Shown piece after piece: positions 43,975-48,882 of a stretch of 48,882 nucleotides of DNA. Position 1 is the first letter of the stretch. Each line of letters starts with the position of its first letter. The notes under the pieces are model-generated. The model did no database searches, had not been told where the DNA came from, and saw only the letters and a list, made by a program, of their open reading frames with translations. The stretch spans positions 1 to 48,882 of the forward strand of contig NZ_AXAY01000046.1 of assembly GCF_000473045.1 (NCBI RefSeq), written 5' to 3'. Source of the stretch: Bradyrhizobium sp. WSM3983. Lineage in GTDB: Bacteria; Pseudomonadota; Alphaproteobacteria; Rhizobiales; Xanthobacteraceae. Made by a program: the position numbers and the translations under genes.

Positions 43975-45189
43975 ATGGCTATGACCGCTTCATCCCGTGC
44001 GCCGCTAGCCGGTGGAAGCTCCGACAACGAACGCTCGCCCTTTGTCCGGCTGAACGAGCTGCTGGCGCCGCATCAGCCCGGCAAGCCCTTGATTTCGCTC
44101 GCGGTCGGCGAACCGCAGCATCCGGTTCCGGATTTCGTCGGCCCGGTGCTGGCCAAGCACATCGCCGATTTCGGCCGTTACCCGATGAACCAGGGCACCG
44201 AGCCGTTCCGCCAGGCAGCCAGCGCCTGGTTGTCGTCGCGCTTCAGGCTGCCGCGACCGCTCGACCCCAAGAGCGAGATTCTCGTCCTCAATGGCAGCCG
44301 CGAGGGGCTGTTCCTCGCCGCGATCGCAGCAGCGCGCTATGTCGGCCCGCGTCCCGGCAAGCCCGCCATCCTGATGCCGAACCCGTTCTATCCGGTCTAT
44401 GGCGCCGGTGCCGGCGCGGCGGCCTGCGAGCCGGTCTATCTGCCGACCACCGTCGAAAACGGCTTCCTGCCCGATCTCGATGCCATCGACGAAGCGACGC
44501 TGGCGCGCACGGTGGCGTTCTATCTGGCCTCGCCCGCCAATCCGCAGGGCTCGGTCGCGTCGCGCGATTATTTCACGCGCCTGAGGAGCCTCGCCGATCG
44601 CTACAATTTCGTGATCCTCAGCGACGAGTGCTACTCCGAGATCTACACCCGCGAAGCGCCGGGCAGCGCGCTCGAATGTGCCGGCCCCGATTTCACCCGC
44701 GTGGTTGCGTTCCAGTCGCTGTCGAAGCGCTCCAACCTGCCGGGCCTGCGCGTCGGCTTCGCCGCCGGTGACAAGAAGCTCATCGGCATGTTCCTGGAGC
44801 TGCGCAACATCGCGGCGCCGCAGGTGCCGGTGCCGCTCCAGCATGTCGCGACCGTTGCCTATGGCGACGAGGCGCATGTCGAGGAGAACCGCAGGCTCTA
44901 CCGGATCAAGTTCGATCTCGCTGACCAGATCATCGGCAATCGTTACGGCTATCGCCGGCCCGACGCCGGCTTCTGCGTCTGGCTCAATACATCCGAGATC
45001 GGCGACGACGTGTCCGTGACTCTCAAGCTCTTCAAGGAAGCCGGCGTGCGCGTGGTGCCCGGTTCCTATCTGGCGCGGCGTCAGCCCGACGGCTTCAATC
45101 CCGGTGCCGGCTACATTCGCCTGGCGCTGGTGCAGGATAGTGAGACCACGGCGCAGGCGCTGCACCGGCTGGTCGAAACTCTGGGTTAG
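43975..45189 (+). CDS. dapC: PLP aminotransferase, succinyldiaminopimelate type
   Basis: DapC transaminates N-succinyl-2-amino-6-ketopimelate in lysine and peptidoglycan precursor synthesis. This 404-residue fold-type I enzyme has the PLP lysine in QSLSKRSNLPGLRVGFAAGD, a sequence close to known DapC proteins, the conserved ASPANPQGSVAS and LSDECYSEIY. Other class I aminotransferases share these, so the substrate is likely but not proven. ATG 43975 or 43981 is the start. ftsK begins 8 bp after the stop. Confidence 0.87.
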   Translation: MAMTASSRAPLAGGSSDNERSPFVRLNELLAPHQPGKPLISLAVGEPQHPVPDFVGPVLAKHIADFGRYPMNQGTEPFRQAASAWLSSRFRLPRPLDPKSEILVLNGSREGLFLAAIAAARYVGPRPGKPAILMPNPFYPVYGAGAGAAACEPVYLPTTVENGFLPDLDAIDEATLARTVAFYLASPANPQGSVASRDYFTRLRSLADRYNFVILSDECYSEIYTREAPGSALECAGPDFTRVVAFQSLSKRSNLPGLRVGFAAGDKKLIGMFLELRNIAAPQVPVPLQHVATVAYGDEAHVEENRRLYRIKFDLADQIIGNRYGYRRPDAGFCVWLNTSEIGDDVSVTLKLFKEAGVRVVPGSYLARRQPDGFNPGAGYIRLALVQDSETTAQALHRLVETLG

Positions 45190-45197
45190 GCGGGCCC

Positions 45198-47669
45198 ATG
45201 AGCATGTCGACAATCGAACGTGTGATTCCCCTGGTCGGCCATCTGCCGCCCTCGATCCGCGAGGCGCTGAGCCGCCGCGTGCGCGAGCTCACCGGTCTCG
45301 GCCTGGTTACACTCTCGGGCGTCGCATCCGCCGCGCTGATGACCTGGTCGGTGCAGGACCCGAGCCTCAGCCACGCGACCTCGCGACCGATCCGCAACAT
45401 TCTCGGCTATGCCGGCGCCATCGGCGCCGACCTCGCAATGCAGATCCTCGGGCTCGGCGCGATCATGCTGATCCTGACGGTCGCGGTGTGGGGCTGGCGC
45501 ATGATGACCCATCGCCCGTTCGACCGCGAGGCCCTGCGGCTCGGCTCCTGGATTCTCTGCACCGTGATCGCGGCGGGCTTTGTCAGCTGCTGGCCGCATG
45601 GTGGCGCCTGGCCGCTACCGACCGGGCTTGGCGGCGTGGTCGGCGATGCGCTGGTGCGCGCGCCTGCGGTAATCTTCGGGCCACCCGGCGCGATCTATCG
45701 CATGTTGCTCGGCGTCATCCTGTTCGCCGCGCTGGCCGCGACCTTCCTGATCGCCTGCGGGCTCGGCGCACGCGAGCATGACGAAGAGCCCGCGGAGATC
45801 GAGGACGATGACAAGCCGCTCGACGAAGACGAGGACAGCGATCGCGGTTCGGTGTCGCTGGGCTGGCTGTTCCACGCGCTGATGAGCACCAAGGCACGGC
45901 TGATCTGGCTGTTCGGCACGGCCTATCGTTCACTGGTCTCGAGCGGACCAAAGACCAGGGCGGTTGCTTTCAGCCGCCAGGAGCCCAATCTCGGCGGCCG
46001 CGCCGCGCCTTCGATCTCGCCGCAATCCGAAGACGAGGACGACGAGCACGAGGACGAAGAGGAAGACGAGGAGGAGGAAGAAGAGGAGCCGGCCGCGCGC
46101 GCTCCGCGCAAGAAGGCGGCACCGAAAGCCGCTTCCAAGAAATCCTCCGACAAGTTCGAGCTTCCATCCGTGTCCGTGCTGGCCGCGCCCAAGGCCGGCG
46201 ATCGCCAGCCGCTCAGCAAGGCTGAGCTGGAGGCCAATTCGCGCGCGCTCGAAGGCGTGCTGCAAGACTTCGGCGTACGCGGCGAGATCGTGAAGGCCAA
46301 TCCGGGTCCCGTCGTCACGCTGTACGAGCTGGAGCCGGCACCCGGCATCAAATCGTCGCGCGTGATCGGGCTTGCCGACGACATCGCCCGTTCGATGAGC
46401 GCGTTGTCGGCGCGCGTCGCTGTCGTGCCCGGCCGCAATGCCATCGGCATCGAGCTGCCGAATGCGCATCGTGAAAAGGTCTATCTGCGCGAGCTGCTGG
46501 TCGCCAAGGAGACTGTCGACTCAGTCGCCAAGCTGCCACTCTGCCTCGGCAAGACCATCGGCGGCGATCCTGTCATCATCGACCTCGCTCGCACACCGCA
46601 CATGCTGATCGCCGGTACCACCGGCTCCGGCAAGTCGGTTGCGATCAACACCATGATCCTCAGCCTGGTCTACCGGCTGCGTCCGGACCAGTGCCGGCTG
46701 ATCATGGTCGATCCGAAGATGCTCGAACTCTCCGTCTATGACGGCATTCCTCATCTGCTCACCCCCGTCGTGACCGATCCGAAGAAGGCGGTGGTCGCGC
46801 TGAAATGGGCCGTGCGCGAGATGGAAGAGCGCTACAAGAACATGGCCAAGCTCGGTGTCCGCAACATCGACGGCTACAACACGCGCCTCGGCGAATTGAA
46901 GGCCAAGGGCGAAGAGCCGACGCGTACCGTGCATACCGGCTTCGACAAGGAAACCGGCAAGGCGATCTACGAGGAAGAAAAGCTCTCGCTCGATCCACTG
47001 CCCTACATCGTCATCATCGTCGACGAAATGGCCGACCTGATGATGGTTGCCGGCAAGGACATCGAAGGCGCGGTACAGCGCCTCGCGCAAATGGCGCGCG
47101 CCGCCGGCCTGCATGTGATCCTCGCGACGCAGCGTCCGTCGGTCGACGTCATCACCGGTACCATCAAGGCGAACTTCCCCACCCGCATCGCCTTCCAGGT
47201 CACCTCGAAGATCGACAGCCGCACGATTCTCGGCGAGATGGGCGCCGAGCAGCTGCTCGGCCAGGGCGACATGCTCTACATGGCCGGCGGCGGCCGCATC
47301 AGCCGCGTGCACGGACCGTTCGCCTCGGACGATGAAGTCGAGAAGGTGGTGCGCCACCTCAAGACGCAGGGCCAGCCCGAATATCTCGAGGCCGTCACCG
47401 CCGAAGAGCCGACCGAGGACGAGGACGGCGCCGTGTTCGACGCGACCGGCATGGGCGGGGATGGCGGCGGCGATCTGTTCCAGCAGGCCGTCGCCATCGT
47501 CAAACGCGACCGCAAGGCCTCGACCAGCTACATCCAGCGCCGCCTGCAAATCGGCTATAACCGCGCCGCATCGCTGATGGAGCGCATGGAACTGGAAGGC
47601 ATCGTCGGACCCGCCAATCACGCCGGCAAACGCGAGATTCTGGTCGAGGAAGAAGACAGCCATATGTGA
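45198..47669 (+). CDS. ftsK: DNA translocase FtsK
   Basis: FtsK pumps chromosomal DNA through the closing septum and activates XerCD at dif. This 823-residue protein is a short-type FtsK with four N-terminal membrane helices (about 35-195). A strongly acidic linker with long Glu/Asp runs (about 275-300) is followed by a lysine/alanine stretch. The motor has Walker A GTTGSGKS (473-480) and Walker B YIVIIVDEMADLM. The C-terminal gamma winged helix (about 757-818, QRRLQIGYNRAASLMERMEL) reads the KOPS sites. It lies 8 bp from dapC and 95 bp from the LolA-like gene. Confidence 0.97.
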   Translation: MSMSTIERVIPLVGHLPPSIREALSRRVRELTGLGLVTLSGVASAALMTWSVQDPSLSHATSRPIRNILGYAGAIGADLAMQILGLGAIMLILTVAVWGWRMMTHRPFDREALRLGSWILCTVIAAGFVSCWPHGGAWPLPTGLGGVVGDALVRAPAVIFGPPGAIYRMLLGVILFAALAATFLIACGLGAREHDEEPAEIEDDDKPLDEDEDSDRGSVSLGWLFHALMSTKARLIWLFGTAYRSLVSSGPKTRAVAFSRQEPNLGGRAAPSISPQSEDEDDEHEDEEEDEEEEEEEPAARAPRKKAAPKAASKKSSDKFELPSVSVLAAPKAGDRQPLSKAELEANSRALEGVLQDFGVRGEIVKANPGPVVTLYELEPAPGIKSSRVIGLADDIARSMSALSARVAVVPGRNAIGIELPNAHREKVYLRELLVAKETVDSVAKLPLCLGKTIGGDPVIIDLARTPHMLIAGTTGSGKSVAINTMILSLVYRLRPDQCRLIMVDPKMLELSVYDGIPHLLTPVVTDPKKAVVALKWAVREMEERYKNMAKLGVRNIDGYNTRLGELKAKGEEPTRTVHTGFDKETGKAIYEEEKLSLDPLPYIVIIVDEMADLMMVAGKDIEGAVQRLAQMARAAGLHVILATQRPSVDVITGTIKANFPTRIAFQVTSKIDSRTILGEMGAEQLLGQGDMLYMAGGGRISRVHGPFASDDEVEKVVRHLKTQGQPEYLEAVTAEEPTEDEDGAVFDATGMGGDGGGDLFQQAVAIVKRDRKASTSYIQRRLQIGYNRAASLMERMELEGIVGPANHAGKREILVEEEDSHM

Positions 47670-47764
47670 GGCGAGCGGCCTCAAAGTCCTATTTCACGCG
47701 AAATCGTTATCTGCTTTTGCCCGAAATCACGTTAAAACGACGCCCAGCCACACAGGACGACGCG

Positions 47765-48580
47765 TTGACCAGACATCCGGACATTGGATTAGCCGCCTCA
47801 TTCGCTGCGCGCAGCGCGCGCGTGGCGGGCGTGCTTCTCGTCACCGCCGCGATGGTGACTGCGGCGGCGTTTGCGCAAACCGTTCCTGTGCCGAAGCCCG
47901 CGCCGAAGGGCCGCGACGCTGCTCCGCCCTCGGGGGGGCCGTCGATCACCGGCGCGACGCAGGCGCCGCCGAATCCGATCATTCCCGATCCGCGCCGCAA
48001 CGTGCCGAGCAGCATCTTCCAGACCTTCGATGCGAATCAGAAGGCGCAGGCGGCCAAGGTCAGCGCGTATCTGTCCTCGCTGTCGACGCTGGTCGGGAAT
48101 TTCGTCCAGGTCGGCCCCGACGGCAGTAAGACGCAAGGCGATTTCTACATCCAGAAGCCCGGCAAGATGCGCGTCGAATACGATCCGCCGAGCCCGATCG
48201 ACATCGTTGCCGATGGATCCTCCGTCGTGGTGCGCGATCGCAAGCTCGCGACGCAGGACGTCTATCCGCTGTCACAGACACCGCTCCGCTTCCTGCTGTC
48301 CGATCGCATCGACCTGATGAAGGACACCAACGTCGTCAGCGTCACGGCCGACGACCTCTTCATCAGCGTCACCATTGAGGAGAAGCAGGCGCTGGTCGGC
48401 ACCAGCCGCCTCTTGCTGATGCTCGGCGCCAAGGACGGCCAGTTGAAGCAATGGACGGTGACCGATCCTCAGGGCTACGACACCACGTTTGCGGTTTATA
48501 ATCTGGACACGAGCAAGAAGCTCGATCCCAATATGTTCAAGATCGACTTCACCAATTACAGCGTGCCGTCACCGGGGTAG
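47765..48580 (+). CDS. lolA: LolA-like outer-membrane lipoprotein carrier protein
   Basis: A 271-residue precursor with an N-terminal membrane/signal segment (VAGVLLVTAAMVTAAAFA), a proline-rich linker and a LolA domain. VSAYLSSLSTLVGNFVQVGP and GDFYIQKPGKMRVEYDPPSP are typical, followed by VADGSSVVVRDRKLATQDVY. LolA ferries lipoproteins through the periplasm. It follows ftsK, as lolA does in many bacteria. The start is TTG 47765 with AGGA upstream; earlier codons overlap the ftsK end and lack similarity. Confidence 0.87.
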   Translation: MTRHPDIGLAASFAARSARVAGVLLVTAAMVTAAAFAQTVPVPKPAPKGRDAAPPSGGPSITGATQAPPNPIIPDPRRNVPSSIFQTFDANQKAQAAKVSAYLSSLSTLVGNFVQVGPDGSKTQGDFYIQKPGKMRVEYDPPSPIDIVADGSSVVVRDRKLATQDVYPLSQTPLRFLLSDRIDLMKDTNVVSVTADDLFISVTIEEKQALVGTSRLLLMLGAKDGQLKQWTVTDPQGYDTTFAVYNLDTSKKLDPNMFKIDFTNYSVPSPG

Positions 48581-48609
48581 GTCCCGTAGGGTGGGTTAGT
48601 CTTACTGCG

Positions 48610-48882
48610 TCATGGGCGTCGTCGTCCATTGGATGCTGCGCCGATGCCACAGCATGGACATCGCGGCAAGGTTTTAATGAGCATGCGGATCAATCGGGCG
48701 CGCATGGTTGCGATCGAGTTCGGGACGTGGCGTTCAGGCCGCGTGGGCGGAGCCTCTCGGTCGATAATCGTCGGGTAAGCGAGGTACCGGGACTGACGGG
48801 GCGGAACGTGGTCCTGAGGGGGGAATCGTCGCCTGCTCGGCGATCAGAAAGCCATAGGCTGCGATGCACAGGGTTGCGTGGT
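48610..48882 (-). pseudogene. 3' end of a frameshifted IS701-like transposase
   Basis: Read from the right edge on the minus strand, the sequence encodes HATLCIAAYGFLIAEQATIP, continuing to a LPDDYRPRG stretch. The next frame then gives RPERHVPNSIATMRARLIRM and LPRCPCCG, with a stop at 48610-48612. From memory both blocks are the usual C-terminus of IS701-family transposases, normally in one frame. The one-base frame change near 48745 marks a broken copy or a recent error. Most of the element lies outside the window. Confidence 0.7.

Overview
The window is 48.9 kb of GC-rich chromosomal DNA from an alphaproteobacterium, most likely Bradyrhizobium or a close relative in the Nitrobacteraceae. 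The case rests on strong C/G third-position bias, the run DUF1674 gene - RsmB-type methyltransferase - heparinase II/III protein - purH, two linked glnK-amtB pairs, and intergenic repeat families that I recognise from that group. No database search was possible. Product names come from motifs and from memory of the families.

Layout. 0-10 kb: gpsA and an EVE-domain gene; a cluster of an unknown membrane protein, a CbbX/EccA-like AAA+ ATPase and a membrane-anchored TPR protein; a class III nucleotidyl cyclase; an SRPBCC protein; a type IB topoisomerase; and acs. 10-20 kb: an L,D-transpeptidase and a thermonuclease converging on a shared terminator, the DUF1674 / rRNA methyltransferase / heparinase / purH block, an MFS transporter, and ggt. 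20-28 kb: a GST divergent from a DUF2239 gene, a MATE exporter, a DsbA-fold isomerase, a panE-like reductase, a PQQ-type sugar dehydrogenase with a diheme cytochrome c, and an NAD-dependent epimerase. 28-30 kb: a small gene overlapping a Fic-domain gene (toxin-antitoxin layout) next to tRNA-Gly(GCC), the most accessory-looking part. 30-38 kb: a thioredoxin-TPR chaperone, a Lon-N-domain protein, a PepSY/cytochrome b pair, a TetR regulator divergent from a small membrane protein, a Trm112-like protein, a UbiH-type hydroxylase, tesB and a GYF_2 membrane protein. 37.8-43 kb: glnK-amtB, arsR-SRPBCC, a ClpP paralogue, then a second glnK-amtB with a possible sigma-54 promoter. 43-48.6 kb: a GFA-family protein, a DapC-like aminotransferase, ftsK and a LolA-like protein. 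The right edge holds the 3' end of a frameshifted IS701-like transposase.

Most of the window is housekeeping or common accessory metabolism, and I see no clear new large system. The items most worth a second look are the antitoxin-Fic pair, whose Fic motif lacks its usual second arginine; a duplicated 3' end of the topoisomerase gene bracketing the cyclase and SRPBCC genes; the uncharacterised AAA+/TPR membrane cluster; three clear operator palindromes; and a palindromic intergenic element present in both orientations.
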